A stretch of 64,000 nucleotides of DNA from Tigriopus japonicus (Eukaryota; Arthropoda; Copepoda; Harpacticoida; Harpacticidae). The stretch lies in assembly GCA_010645155.1 (NCBI GenBank), contig JAAGOF010000041.1, positions 974,097-1,038,096 on the forward strand, in the 5' to 3' direction. Positions 1-11,680 of the stretch are shown here, one piece after another. Both the position numbers and the translations under genes were made by a program. Numbering within the stretch: the stretch's first letter is position 1; each line of letters opens with the position of its first letter. Below the pieces are notes generated by a model. The model was given only the letters and a program-made list of their open reading frames with translations, had not been told where the DNA came from and did not search any database.

Positions 1-33
1 GTTGGTTCCATGATCTATATGGATAATCTTTAA

Positions 34-211
34 GGAAGCCAGAGTGGCCACGCGTACTAGCGCGTTCTTAATAGTGCTGAGTGTAAGTGCTTCCCTAGAC
101 GGCGTAGGTTCGAATCCTGTTGGAGGTCGGATTGAAGCTGTCGGGAGAAATCCTTCAATTTACAGGGAATCGCATTCCTTGTAGCGGTAATAAAAAATCC
201 GCAAAAAAAAA
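34..211 (+). repeat. tRNA-derived SINE, family 1, copy 1
   Basis: A 178 bp unit starting with a class II tRNA-like head: an A-box-like AGAGTGGCC, a long variable-arm-like stretch, and a B box GGTTCGAATCC near 110. An unrelated body follows, ending in an A-rich tail (AAAAAATCCG then a run of A to 211). A second copy at 50592-50769 has the same length and only scattered substitutions, so the unit boundaries are well supported. The head resembles Leu/Ser tRNAs, which carry long variable arms, but it does not close into a complete acceptor stem, so this is a retroposon and not a tRNA gene. No target duplication was recognised. Confidence 0.85.
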
Positions 212-984
212 TATGTATTTGCAGATGACAACAATCACATATGAGTTATGGATGAACTTAAGGGCCTCAAATGTTGATTGGGGATTGCAAATGGTGCTGA
301 GATAAATTTTGGTAAAATTATTGGGAACATTCAATAAAGATAGACCTAAAAAGGTCAAAGATAGAAAAGGAAGTTCAATGATAATTCATGCCAAGATTCA
401 GTAGAAAATACTTGCGATTTCATTTGGAGTTCCTCCATCAGCATTTGAGGCGCTTTTGCAAAAGCTCAAAATTGCACTCATTCAAGAGAATCAGATGTTC
501 CCAACACAACCAAAACAAATGGAATGGAAATTGATTTTAACTTTCAAATGTCGTTGGAAAATTTGGATGAGGTTAAAATGACTGGGGTGCACTATTCATG
601 CAAATGAGTTTTTTACAGTTTTGCTGTTTTTTACTTTTTGCACTATTCGTGATTTTTCGATGAAATTTTTGTCTTTGGGGCCGTTTTGCAATCCACTTTT
701 GAAGGTTACGTGGACCGCTCTCTTACAATCAACCATCAACAAGCTCTCTTCCCTCAAACCTTGTCACTGGGAGTCAGGGTTGGTCGGGGGGATAATACAA
801 TCCAAGGAGATCTTCAGACTCTGGAGACTCAGTCACGCTGGGCAAGAACCACTGTACTTGTAGAGTCATCCTTGCGCTGGGAAACGACAGTTGAGAGACA
901 GCGGGAGTGCAGTCTACTTATAAATAGAAACTAGGTGATTTGTGTTTTGGAAACGTAGAATTTCTCACGTCGAATAATTGGAAG
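212..984. other. non-coding stretch, nothing recognised
   Basis: AT-rich DNA between the SINE and the THAP-like frame. Short open frames here show no domain and no splice context. Some of it may belong to the 5' part of the THAP element. Confidence 0.5.
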
Positions 985-2800
985 ATGGTGAACACTTGTG
1001 CTGCACCTGGTTGCAGGTCTGGCTACTGGCCAAGATACGGAGACCCACCTCCAGATCCACAGATCTCCATGTACAAGGTTCCAAGTGACCCGTTCAGCGA
1101 GTTTCAAGATATCTTTCGATCACGCCAAAGCCATCACGGAACCAGACAGAGGCTCGCTACTTCAGGAGCCCGACGGGCCCTTCAAATTCAAAAGGAGGAG
1201 GCTTAGTATGAGGCGTTTCCTTGAGGATGAACGCTTAAAGTGCCTTGAGGATATCATGTTCAAGCTACACACCCTTGGCTTGCCAGAAGGCATCTCAGTC
1301 GTCAAAAAGTAAAACTGTCTCCTTTTTCCAAACATTGAGGAAAGAGGAACTAGCCAGATTAATATCTTGTTTCATCTAACAAGCATTTCAAGATGGCACC
1401 TTTAAAATGCAAGTCCAAAACGTGATCTTCTCCCAATCCTCTGTTGCAAGTGTGACAACCCGAGATCACATCGAATACTCATGGGAAATACCAAATATTT
1501 TGGCAGCCTTGAAGAGCTATGGAGAATACTTTAAAAAAGACAGCCTGAACCGAATAGTCCAAGACTTTCAAAAACGGTGGAACACGAACACGTGGAATTT
1601 TACATCAACAATATGGATAAACCATGGAAAGACACATTGAAGTTCCTGAAATTGATAAATAAGCGGTGAAAAGTGGTGAACACTAAAAGTGCCGTCCTTC
1701 ACACACGAAAACGTGACCCATCCCGTGCCCCAATTTATTCAGTTTAGGATGATGACTTGAAATTTCTTTCGAAATTTTCCTTTTGGATCTTTGATTGGAA
1801 TTCGAAATTAGAAGGCCAGGGAAAAGAGCGACAAGGTCTTACATCTCCCACCATGCTTGCCATGACTTTGTCCACCAAAACTCTCCAAGAATATGCCGAA
1901 GATATGTTACATAGGCATGAGATCCAAAATGTACTTTTTGGGAAATTTCAATCAGCCTGATTTGGTTGGTAAGGACAACTTTCGGGAGGTAATTATTTTA
2001 CCTCTTACCGACAGATTCTAGAATCTGATAAGCCGTGGAGTGGAGAAGCTAATCTAAGTTTGATCATTGGTGAAATTCGGCAACATGCAAGTTTGTGCCA
2101 TTAAAATAAATGTTGGCCCCAAATCAGTGTCCGAGAGTGAAAACATCCAGAATTCTGATATAAAACTTCGATTGATGCTCAAGTTTCTTCCCATTACTCA
2201 TTTGGAGTCCATTGTAGACAGCAGTATTGGTTTCTACATTGCTGGTTATCTTGTGCGATCGTCGAGTGAAGTGTACCCAATGCCCAAACTTGGTGTCACA
2301 GGGCAAAACCTTAATAGTTTTAAACCTTGAAGATGAAGAAGCCTCAACTTCCAATGGCCCTCGAGAGAGCCTTTTGGAGCAAATCAATTGTGGAGGGTTA
2401 TCCAAATCAATCGATTTAGTTTACCTGACTTGTGTTCATACCTGTGGTATATTCTCGCAAATCATGGCAAACCAGGAAAGCAAGAAGTTTCTTTTAGAAT
2501 GCCAACACCCAAGAGAGTTGTTTGCCAAAAGCTTTTGTTTGATCATTGGAAGCTCATTTGATACAGGTTCCATTTTGGAAGCCTAATGTGGCAAAGGTCA
2601 CTCTTAAGTTCTTTGTGAAGAAGTAGCCAAGAGAATGTTTAACTTTTTTTGGCAAAAAAATTGCCAAAGAGCAGAACTCCGAAATTTACGACAGCAAGGA
2701 AAAGAAGAAACAGTTTGACGCCTCCAAATCCAGCCCAGGGGCCAAGATAATAAATAAATTGCAGTCTCAGTACTAAGAAAAACATTCGTGGACATTGGAA
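985..2800 (+). pseudogene. THAP/P-element-like transposase relic, copy 1
   Basis: A decayed transposase read in several frames. The frame from 985 starts MVNTCAAPGCRSG and runs to a VPSDP motif, matching the start of a THAP C2CH zinc finger, which binds DNA. A frameshift moves to a basic segment KRRRLSMRRFLEDERLK near 1185-1240. Near 1870-1950 lies TKTLQEYAEDMLHRHEIQNV, which has a clear relative in the second relic (about 50320-50395). Near 2230-2580 come a CTQC pair, then GGLSKSIDLVYLTCVHTCGI and LLECQHPRELFAKSFC, typical of the C-terminal half of THAP9/P-element-like transposases. Several shifts and stops make it non-functional. Terminal repeats were not identified, so the limits are those of recognisable coding sequence. 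Confidence 0.75.
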
Positions 2801-3707
2801 TATGTACTTGTTATGTTTTGTTGTTAAAATATACTGTTGTTTTGTCATGTTCCTTTCTTTATCTTCAAGTTTTGTAACTGTCCAGTTTTACTTTCTTGGT
2901 ATTTTGGGACATTTACTTGCTAGATATAACCTACAGATATAATGCAATTAATTTTCAGTCAGAAATATCGCACAAATTGATTTTGAACCCCATTTTCTGT
3001 AAAGAAATGTCTTGCTGGCATCGCCCTTTCGTTGTCTTGAACTTGCGCCCAGTCTACCTCCAGGGTAGAGTACTCCTTGTCCCATCCAAAAAGTGTCCCG
3101 TTTATCTCGTTAATACCATTGATGGAAAAAGGAGATAAATCAAAAAAGTTGTCCCCCCGACCAACCCTGCTGGGAGTGAGTAAACTTGTTTCTGGCCATT
3201 GTCCAATTTGACACACTATCAGGGTTGGTTCAATCCACTCATTGAAAACGGGCTGATCATGAAAATCGTTTGCAATTTTCTATCCTGCCTGAAAAGCCAT
3301 CAATGGATCACCTTTTATGTATTCCCTGCAACGAATGGAGGGTAACACATTCAAAGCAACAGTTTTTGATAGGATAAATCCTAATTATTGGTTGAACAGA
3401 AATCAGGACAGGGTCTTGCCTGAACCAACATTGCATATAGTGGTCAACGTTTCTCGGAAGTTTTAGACTTCAAGCAACCTCTTTTCAGTTGTTGACCCAC
3501 AAAAAAAACTGAGTTTCTCGCATCTGTAGACATCTGTGAATAGTCCGGGTCAACTTCAAGTGAGCTTTGCCAAATGACCTGCAAAACAAAATGTTGCCTC
3601 TGAACTTGTTGAAATGTGAACACTTGGTGCCCACAGCAACAAGCTCATTATTAAATATTGTGAATTAGCATATATATATTCTCAGAGAGACTTTCTTTTC
3701 TTTTCAG
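2801..3707. other. non-coding stretch before a lone CUB terminal exon
   Basis: AT-rich DNA with no recognised domain. If the exon at 3708 belongs to a gene running in from the left, this stretch is part of its last intron, and the THAP relic lies in that intron too. Confidence 0.5.
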
Positions 3708-3742
3708 GTGTGTGCCTTAACTATCAACAAATAATGTGCTAA
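3708..3742 (+). CDS. terminal exon of a CUB-family gene (gene C), rest not seen
   Basis: A pyrimidine-rich tract ending TTTTCAG is followed by 35 bp that finish a phase-1 codon and read G-V-C-L-N-Y-Q-Q-I-M-C-stop. The last exon of gene B at 58719-58753 reads G-A-C-L-N-Y-Q-Q-I-M-C-stop with the same phase and the same acceptor style. The first tens of bases after the stop are also alike (both contain CAAAATATAA). This is therefore the end of a paralogous gene on the plus strand. No other exon of it was found between 1 and 3700. It may start left of the window, or be an isolated duplicated exon. Confidence 0.7.
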
Positions 3743-4913
3743 ACGCATCGCGATGTATATTGCAACATGAACATGCTGAACGTATTCAAAATATAAACTG
3801 ACATAATTTTTTTAACATAATTTACATTTTTTGCATTGGACATCAAAAAGAGATTTAAGGCAGGATATATCATTGTAACGGTGTACACATTGTCACTGGT
3901 GTGGTAAGTGGTTGCATTTGTTGAGTTGCAGATTTTTTTACCATTATAAGTAATGGGATTCTCTGTAAGGAAAATTAATCATTAACTTTATTGCATTACA
4001 TTAATATCTAAACAAAGTTAGATCTACCAACGACTTACTGTTGGCAGATCTGTACAGCACTTGAATAGTGGGTTGTTATGCGCAGCAAGTTTGGTTGACC
4101 TTGTTCGGAGGTAATTTGACAGACATTTGCGTTGCTTCATTAAGATGATTTGTTCCTTTACTAATTTGTACATGAGAGAATGCATTGGCATGGCCAGTAA
4201 TTGAAAGGCTTTCGAGTTGAACATTGGTGTGATTGTTTGTGCACCTCTGCTACTACTCCTTTATTTATCCTCCATCTTCTTTTACCATACCACCTTATCA
4301 TACGACCCCTTTTGGCACAATAAATGAACTTGTCAAAATGTCCAATACTTGTGCATCGAAACGCCATCTGGGCATTGGTAGTAATCGTAAAGCCCTTGAC
4401 CCAGCAAAAGGCTCATTGACAAAGTCTGGTAGCTAGTGGGTAGTTGGAAGATTGGAGACCAGCCCGCTACAGGGTTGATCAGCAATAGTATTTAAAAATT
4501 TGTCCAACCCTGCTTCAAAAGCTGTTAGAGCTTTTGCTAGCTTTAGCTTAGCTAAAGCTGCTTAGCTTTATCTCCTAAGGAGCCCGAAAAAGAAGACTGA
4601 CACAAATTCATATATGTATTTGATATTTATGAGTATTTTCTTTCATACAATTGTTAGACACAAGTGGATCGCGGGTTGTCCTAAGTATTGGTGAAATCTA
4701 TTTCTCCTTGTAGTTTTCAATGGCTATTTTTGAACAGCATTCTCGAAGGACAAAAATGGATTTTACTTCAGCCATATTAGAATAACGGCTCAATAGATTT
4801 GGACTATATTTTAGGTACAGAAAACTATGGCTATAGTTTTTGATCCTTGGGAATGGAAAATTCACCAGATTGTTTTCTAGTGTATTCTTAAATGACTTTA
4901 TTTCTTTTTTTGG
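3743..4913. other. intergenic DNA with one small hairpin
   Basis: No coding signal. A near-perfect palindrome of AGCTTTAGCT type lies at 4539-4559 and could form a 10 bp stem. Nothing else was recognised. Confidence 0.5.
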
Positions 4914-6091
4914 TCATGACTAGAGTGAGTAAAAAAATTCAATTAAATCGTAAATTTTCTTTAAATTTTTTGCCCCTTTTTGGTCCAATTTTGAATTTTT
5001 TGGCCCTTTTCGTGGGCCATTTTTTGGTCACCTCAAGTCATAATTGGCGCCAAAAGACAGGTGCTAACACATCCAACCTGACCAATTTTAGCTCATTGGG
5101 GCTAAATTTAGCTCTTCTTCCTGATATTTTGGAAATTTGGCTCCAAATTTGAGCATTTACCTCTTTTGGCTCTTTTAGCTCCTTTTTAAATATTTGGCCA
5201 TTTTTTAGCTCTTTTTCTGAGAATTTTAGGGATTTTTGGTTCCTTTTTACAATTTTTGAAGTTGCCAGATTTTCTACCTCAACAAAATGAGGCTTGTTTA
5301 AAATGGTCGATCTTTTTACAAATACGTAAGATTTTCAGGACAATCGACTCCAAACTATGGCTCTTTCTGCTGAAGCAAAAAATAGCAGCTTTTATCTAGT
5401 TTTGGCCTACATTAACGTGGTGGTACCGACTAAAACCTTGACTTAGTTTACTCTTTGATTCTAACTACTTTACTCTGACTGACAAAAAGTTCATTTGATG
5501 TGGTTGAAATTTAGCTTGTGAGCTTTGAATTAGGGGCCAAACAATGGGTTAAATTATATTTTTCTCTGGTCGGCCCCGAAATGAAAAACCAAACCTTTCG
5601 CCAATAACCGAGGCACAAAGGTCTTTCATTATACACGGATCACTATCTTCTAGGGATCTGTGCATTATCGTTGCTCTATCTATAACATTCAAAAACCAAC
5701 ATCACTTTACAGAACAACCTTTTTCCTTTTCTTCTTGGCCGTTTTTAATACAGTAAGAAAAAAACTACAAAAAGCAATTTTTCCATGTTTTAAATACACT
5801 GCCAATTACGTAAGGCCCAATACTATGATCATATTAGTGTTTTTAGCCTTTTTAAAATTAGCTCTTGTTTACCTCTTTTTCCAAAAAAAAAAAAATAGCT
5901 CTTTTAGCTAGAAAATTTTCCCCTAAACTGAGGTATTTAGCTCTTTTTGATCTTAAACAGTTGGACACGCTGAACACACCTGTCTTCAGTTCAAGGGGAA
6001 TATTTTTTTTAATTTTTTGGCCTTTTTGGAGTAAATTTAATTTAATTTTTTTGTGAAAATCTGTAAATTTTTCCACGCACTCTAGTCATGA
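4914..6091. mobile_element. T-rich element with terminal inverted repeats
   Basis: The left end reads TCATGACTAGAGTGAGTAAA and the right end, reverse-complemented, reads TCATGACTAGAGTGCGTGGA, so about 20 bp of imperfect inverted repeat brackets roughly 1.18 kb. The interior is strongly T-rich with many loose repeats of TTTTAGCTCTTTT type and no coding capacity. A related right end occurs alone near 7893-7918. It is probably a non-autonomous DNA transposon; no target duplication was recognised. Confidence 0.6.
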
Positions 6092-6339
6092 CGAAAACAA
6101 CAAAAAAAAATTACAAAGTAGAAAATACATTCTTACTTATTTTGCCCTTTTTGATAGTTTTAACTTTTTTCCATTAAAAACCTTTTTTTTACTTTTTTTA
6201 GCCACAGTTGTATCTCACTGCATTTTTTTACACAAAAAATATGCAGCAAATGCTTCCATATTTTGCGCTTTTAGCCAAATCTGCCGCTTTTGGGGGTCCG
6301 GTGTACGCGATTTTAGACCCCTTTACGTCTTTTCAAGAA

Positions 6340-6482
6340 GCACGGAAATCATGGAGTGGGAGGCTATCAATGAGAATTATGATTTCCAGCAGAAACGAAC
6401 CATTTGCGTTCTTCTGCAAATGAGACCTTGCTTGCATTGAGAAGAACACGTATTTTAAATTTCAGCCCAATCAAATGCCGGC
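6340..6482 (+). repeat. fold-back element family FB1, left-end fragment
   Basis: Matches the left end of the complete copy at 29250-29712: TGGAGTGGGAGGCTA, then GAGAATTATGATTTCCAG, then GCGTTCTTCTGCAAATGAGA. Similarity stops after about 140 bp. See the complete copy for structure. Confidence 0.7.
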
Positions 6483-6889
6483 GTTCAATCACGACAAACT
6501 AAAAACGGATAATTATTTGTGCATACCATTTTCTCAAAACAAACTTATTTCTCCGTTAAAATTTCTCAAGCACGAAAGATAGCGTTGTAGACCAAAAATA
6601 TTAGAATTGGATGTACCTCCTCCAAGAAATTTACGGTTGATCCTTGGAACCACCTTAGCCGCAATGATTCCATTGTTTACAACTCTTATAGTTGAACACT
6701 ACACTGCCACACGGTGTTTCGAATGGCTTTTGAGGTTTGTACCGAAATACCCAAAAACATCTTAGCAATTTTTTGGACACAAAACTCAATGGGGAACAAC
6801 TTTACCTTTATTGTCTTAAACAAGTTTAGGTCCAGCAAAAAAGTTAAATACATAAAAACCTTTTAATTATAAGATTTTTTGAAAAATTA

Positions 6890-7140
6890 TTTAGCCCATA
6901 TTTAGAGACCAATTAGTTACCCATCGAATGCAAATTGAATAACTTTAGATTCATCAACAGCTGAGTTATTTGGGTTTGAATGGTCCATTTTTGACCCCAA
7001 AAAGCCGAAAAACGCTCCAGTTATATCAAAAAATCAATTCCCAAAGATTTCATATGTATTTTCAATCTTGCAAAAGGAAATGAAAAATTTGAGCTTTGAA
7101 GTATATTTCAAAATAGCTTAAAGTAAAAAATGATAAAGTC
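6890..7140 (+). repeat. dispersed repeat, copy 1
   Basis: Shares a diverged match with 63425-63670, including CTGAGTTATTTGGGTTTGAA and later CAATTCCCAA-GATTTCATAT. The function and class are unknown. It is old, with many substitutions and small indels. Confidence 0.6.
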
Positions 7141-9261
7141 TTAGATGTACTAAATCATTGTAATTCTCCAATATTTTTGAAATCTATTTCGCGGATCTAT
7201 TTTCAACGCTCTTTTTGATCGGCATTCTCGAAGGACCAAACAAGAGGGTCATTACATCAATTTAGACAAACGGCTACGTAGATTAGGACAATATTTTAGG
7301 TAGACACACCCATAAGACTACTTGAGGATTGGATGGAAGAAAATGGTCGAACAATCATCTTAAAGCATGTTTTAAGTGACCCTATAACGTATTTTAGACT
7401 GTGACTTAATTAACAGAATTCACATTCACATGCAGTATTGCATTAACACCTTAAAAGTGGTCTGAAATTTTTTTGGAATTTAAAAATGACTTCTTGAGCT
7501 CAAATACACACCATGTGAGGCAATTTAAAACTTAGCCTATTGACAAGATCTCAAAAAAGTAAATTTTATTCATGGGTTGACGTTTTATAAAGTTTAGGCA
7601 GATAATAGTACTTTAGTCTTTCAATGAACTTCCAAAAGCAATATAAATATTCATCTGTGCGCTTTCATTCAATCAAGAGTTAACTTTGGTATGATAACAA
7701 TTATCTAAACTTTTCTATTATTAAAATACGTGGTACTCATTGCAACACATCGAAGTGCTATTTGGTTGCAGATTTCCATTGATTTCGTAACGTAGATGTA
7801 GTTGACTAGGCATAAAAGTTTACATTTGACAACTTTTTTTTTTACTTTTTCTGCCCCTTTTTTCACTTTTAAAAACTTTTTTCCTTGTTGTCTTCTTTTT
7901 TCCATGCTCTAGTCATGATTTAATTAAATGAACTCAACTACTTGTGCGGCATCGTCTCTTCACCTCAAAAATGGTCACAAATGTCTTTAGAACTTAAAAA
8001 TGACTTCTCCAACTCAATCAAGCGCCGTGGTTACTATAACTATGAATGACTTTGCATGACCAAATGCAACTTATTTGCTCTTTTTTGGACATTTATTTGT
8101 ACGTTCAAACCTTTTCTGCACTTTGTTTTGCACTTTAGGGTACATTTTTCGCAATTTTTGGTAACCTAAAGGCTATATTCATTAGTACTTTCTGTCCGTT
8201 CCAAGTACTAATTACCAAGTCAATTTGCAGTAGCACTGCGCTTGAACGATAATCGAGGTTTTACAAGGAAGGGAAGATTATCTTCCGACACCCATGATGT
8301 TGGCCAGCCTTGGCCTTCAAAGGCTCATAAGGTCCAAAATTATACCTCCAAGCGTATTCAATGATCATGAACGTCACTTCAGTAATAAATAGGGCATCCG
8401 TAAAGTTGCCTCAAACAGGTCGAACCCAGAGACCACAGAACAATGGAACCAATGTCTTGCGACCAAAAGTCAAAAAGTTAGATGCGCGTTCTTTTTAATT
8501 ATAGTGCTCTATTCAAGCCAAACATTTGGCTAGAATTCAACATTCCCGGTCTCCATCTTCAGAGTCGGAACTTTTGGGAAACCACCTATCGGGTCTTATT
8601 CCCTCCAAGTCTCTCTCATTGCACGGCGGGCTCAGAGGTGGAAATATCAGATTTGAAACTGTAGTTATAGAAAGTTTTAAATTGCTCAAAAATGCTCTTG
8701 TGATTTTTTCTGTATTTTTAAGCCTTAGCTAAAAAGTTTTGTTCACAATGGTGAAATGGTTGTTTGTTGGATCTCAAAAAATAGGTTCGTGGACGAACTT
8801 ACTAAAAGTAAATTAAATCACATTTTTGTCCATATATTTTACGGAAACTTAATATTAATGCTTTCAAATGCCATTAAAAATCAAGTTATTGACAATGTTC
8901 ATCTTGAACAATTTTGATGGAATTACAAAACTCCAAGTCATAATTTTCGATTCAGAGGAATATTTTTTTCTTAGTTTTTCGTCAAAAACTTTCGATTCTT
9001 GGGGATGCGCGTCATATTTTGTTCAATTGAAAAAAAAATCATGTTTTTGCAGATTTCTTTGGCTAATTAAACTGCGTTTAAAATTTGTTACGGCATTGCA
9101 AATTCTTAAATTTAATAAGTAAAATCAATTGAAAAAATAGATCATGTTTTTGCAGATTTCTTTGGCTTATTCAAGGGCGTTGAAGATTTGTCGTTGCATT
9201 GCAAATTCTCAGATTTAAAAAGTAAAATCCAGAATTTTGTTTTTAAGTTCCACAACATTAG
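7141..9261. other. intergenic DNA, no gene recognised
   Basis: AT-rich sequence without supported coding frames. It contains the solitary TIR-like end CATGCTCTAGTCATGA near 7900-7917, matching the element at 4914-6091, and a T-rich run before it (about 7810-7900). Confidence 0.5.
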
Positions 9262-9928
9262 CCGTTGCAGGTAAAAAGGTCGCACACAAAACGTTCACAA
9301 GTAAATAGAACACGGTATAACGGTCACGAGGAAAGATGGTCACGGTAAAAAGGTCACGGTGAAAAATCACTTCTCCATGTATATCATTGTGCTCCACCCG
9401 GAATTTCTCAGAAGAAGTACATAGTTCACAGTAAAAAGGTCACAAAGAAAAAAGTTTACAGTAAAAAGGTTACAGGGTAAAAAAATCACGGTAAAAAGGT
9501 CACACGATAAAAGATTTACCGTGAAAAATCGTTTCCATGGACATAAATTGTTCCACCCGCAATATATGAAGCCCATGTGCAGATCTCCAAAGAAGGGTGT
9601 AGTTTTGACTCCAGAGGGTGAGGGAACACCCTCCTCCAAGGTCTGCTGGATCCTGGGCGGGTTGAGACCATAGTCCTAAAAAATGTTGGGAATGACTTCC
9701 TGTTGATTCTGGGACCTTTGCCTTGGCATAATTGTGTTCCACCGGGTTTATCTTAGGGTCTCTTAGTACAATCTTCAACCAAGGAAGATGCCAGGGTCGG
9801 TAGGTTCACCCCTTGGCTGCCTCCACAACTGTGCGGGTCTGTGACCTTTTTACCTTGTGGCCTTTTCACCGTGGCCTTTTAACGGTGACCTTTTTACCTT
9901 GTGACCTATTTACCGCCCGCCCCATTAG
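9262..9928. mobile_element. element with clustered subterminal GGTCAC repeats in inverted orientation
   Basis: The left third (about 9270-9530) carries many copies of a short unit close to GTAAAAAGGTCAC. The right end (9840-9925) carries the same unit in the opposite orientation (GTGACCTTTTTACC). Unrelated DNA about 300 bp long lies between, with the phrase TTCCACCCGGAATT or a variant near 9395, 9550 and 9737. Arrays of a short motif in opposite orientation at the two ends resemble subterminal transposase-binding repeats of DNA transposons. Exact ends and target duplication were not found. Confidence 0.5.
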
Positions 9929-10118
9929 CAACAGAATCCTAACAATTGTGTAAATAAATAAAGACCTGCATATGTGCTATAGGTGAGCCAAATTTCAAAT
10001 CTCCAGTGTTTGCTTTCATTATTCGGAAGGATTTAAAATTTCATCTTGGAATTTTAAGAAATGAAAAAAAAATCAATTCAAGTCAAATTCCTCCAAAAAC
10101 GGAGGGTGTAAACCTTAA

Positions 10119-10222
10119 CTGAGGCTAGTTTTTAGACCCGGAAGATCGATCTCAAGATCGTACTTTAGTACTCTCTTGTCCGATCTTGAGATCGATCTTT
10201 GCGTCTAAAAAACTAGCCTCAG
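10119..10222. repeat. snap-back MITE, copy 1 of a tandem pair
   Basis: About 104 bp, almost wholly self-complementary. It begins CTGAGGCTAGTTTTTAGAC and ends GTCTAAAAAACTAGCCTCAG, with inner arms of GATCGATCTCAAGATCG type around a GTACTTTAGTAC core. A second copy follows immediately and a third lies at 59344-59435. Confidence 0.85.
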
Positions 10223-10323
10223 AGGCAAGTTTTTTAAGACGCAAAGATCGATCTTAAGATCGTACTTTAGTACTGTAAGTTCGATCTTGAGATCGATCTT
10301 TACGCTTAAAAAAACTAGCCTCA
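10221..10323. repeat. snap-back MITE, copy 2 of a tandem pair
   Basis: Joined directly to copy 1 and sharing the terminal GAGGC region. It has the same GATCGATCTT arms and GTACTTTAGTACTGTAAG core, ending AAAAAACTAGCCTCA. Each copy could fold into a hairpin of about 45 bp. Confidence 0.85.
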
Positions 10324-11524
10324 AGGTTTCTAACTTTTGAGATTCGTCTTTCCATAACGAAATTAAACTCAAACACCAAAGGAACTTAATGACGGTTTCC
10401 TATTTGATAAAAAAAGGATAAAGTAAATAAAATGATGTAAAAATGAACATAGTAGAACTTACAAAGTAGTTAGAAATGGTGGATCATGATGGCACGGACA
10501 AAAGTAAAGTCTAAAGTCTAAGTATATTAGTAAAAGTAAAAGTCTAAGTAAATTAGATCATGGTTGCCATGTTAAAACAAGTTTTGGAAGTGTGGCCAAG
10601 ATACGATTCTCAGAGCTCATATACAGAGGATGCGCATCACTTTTTATCAAATCAAAAATACTGGCAATTCGCTGAATTTGATTATATCTTTTGATATGTA
10701 ACACATATTTTTGCTGTCATAACATTTTTGTTTCATCTGTTCTCAAAGTTCGCCTATTTTTTTAGAGCGTACCCCTGGACTTCAGGATCAGGGTACTTCA
10801 AGTACTTCAAGACTTCAAGTACCTTTGGACTGAGGACCAAAAGAGGGAAAGTACTTTTGGGTGTATGGTCAGCGGTAAATATAAGAGAATTGCCATTTAG
10901 TAGCAACCTTTTTTTCTAAATTAAGAGACACTATATTCTCCGTACATTTTCATTCACCGCAAAAAGAAAAAAAAATTATCCTACGTTTTTGCTTAACTTT
11001 GAAAAATGCACGATTGAAAATAAACAAAGAATCCCCTTAATAAAAGAACACTTCATTAGAGTAAAACATGACCCAAAAACATTTTTATCCGACATGACAA
11101 TTTTTGAACAATCTGATTTACTTGGGAGCTACTTGAAAGAAAAAAAAAAGAACAGGAAACATTCAAAAATCGAGGACAAACAAAATCGTCAACTGAAAAA
11201 GCAGCAGACCAAATAATTTTGGCCTTTCAAGTTACAAATTGAGAATTTTTGCCCGTTTTTTAGCTAAAAAACCCTTTTAAACATTTTTTTAGCGTAAAAC
11301 TTCTTTTCTGGCAATTCTTCCAGCTTTTTCCGTCCTCTACCCATCAGTCACAAAAATTATCATAACACTTATGTCTAAGTTAAGACCTTAATCAAAGTAG
11401 AATCTGGACTGATGTAAGTTATCCGAAGAAATGGTGGCCATTAGAATTTAAATCACATATATTTCAAAACATAAGCTGACACTTTGATTCTATCGCATAA
11501 AAGTTAACACACTCTAGTTAAAAC
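10324..11524. other. intergenic DNA, no gene recognised
   Basis: Low-complexity AT-rich DNA. Short direct repeats of ACTTCAAGT occur near 10795-10820. Nothing else is supported. Confidence 0.45.
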
Positions 11525-11680
11525 AGTTGACGTTATCTTGGAAATAGATTAGTTTGACCCCATTGTCCTTATTCATTGCTTCAGAAAGTAGAAAAGTTGG
11601 GTCGCTAACCTCAAAGCCATCAGATCGAAATGCCACTCGAAACGGACTCGTTCTACCTAAAACGACAACAACCAATGGGT
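11525..11680 (+). repeat. conserved 155 bp block of unknown nature, copy 1
   Basis: Very similar to 60284-60440. The shared part includes TTGTCCTTATTCATTGCTTC, GGGTCGCTAACCTCAAAGCC and CACTCGAAACGGACTCGTTC. This copy has stops in the frame that is open in the other copy, so it is a decayed version if that frame is real. The element class is unknown. Confidence 0.65.

Noticed and set aside
9367..9778. Overlapping minus-strand frames of 90-92 codons
   Set aside because: They translate the GGTCAC repeat array (repeating DLFTVN) and its neighbour; there is no domain.
10119..10323. Tandem direct repeats considered as a CRISPR-like array
   Set aside because: The units are self-complementary MITEs with no spacers, in a eukaryotic context; no CRISPR array exists here.
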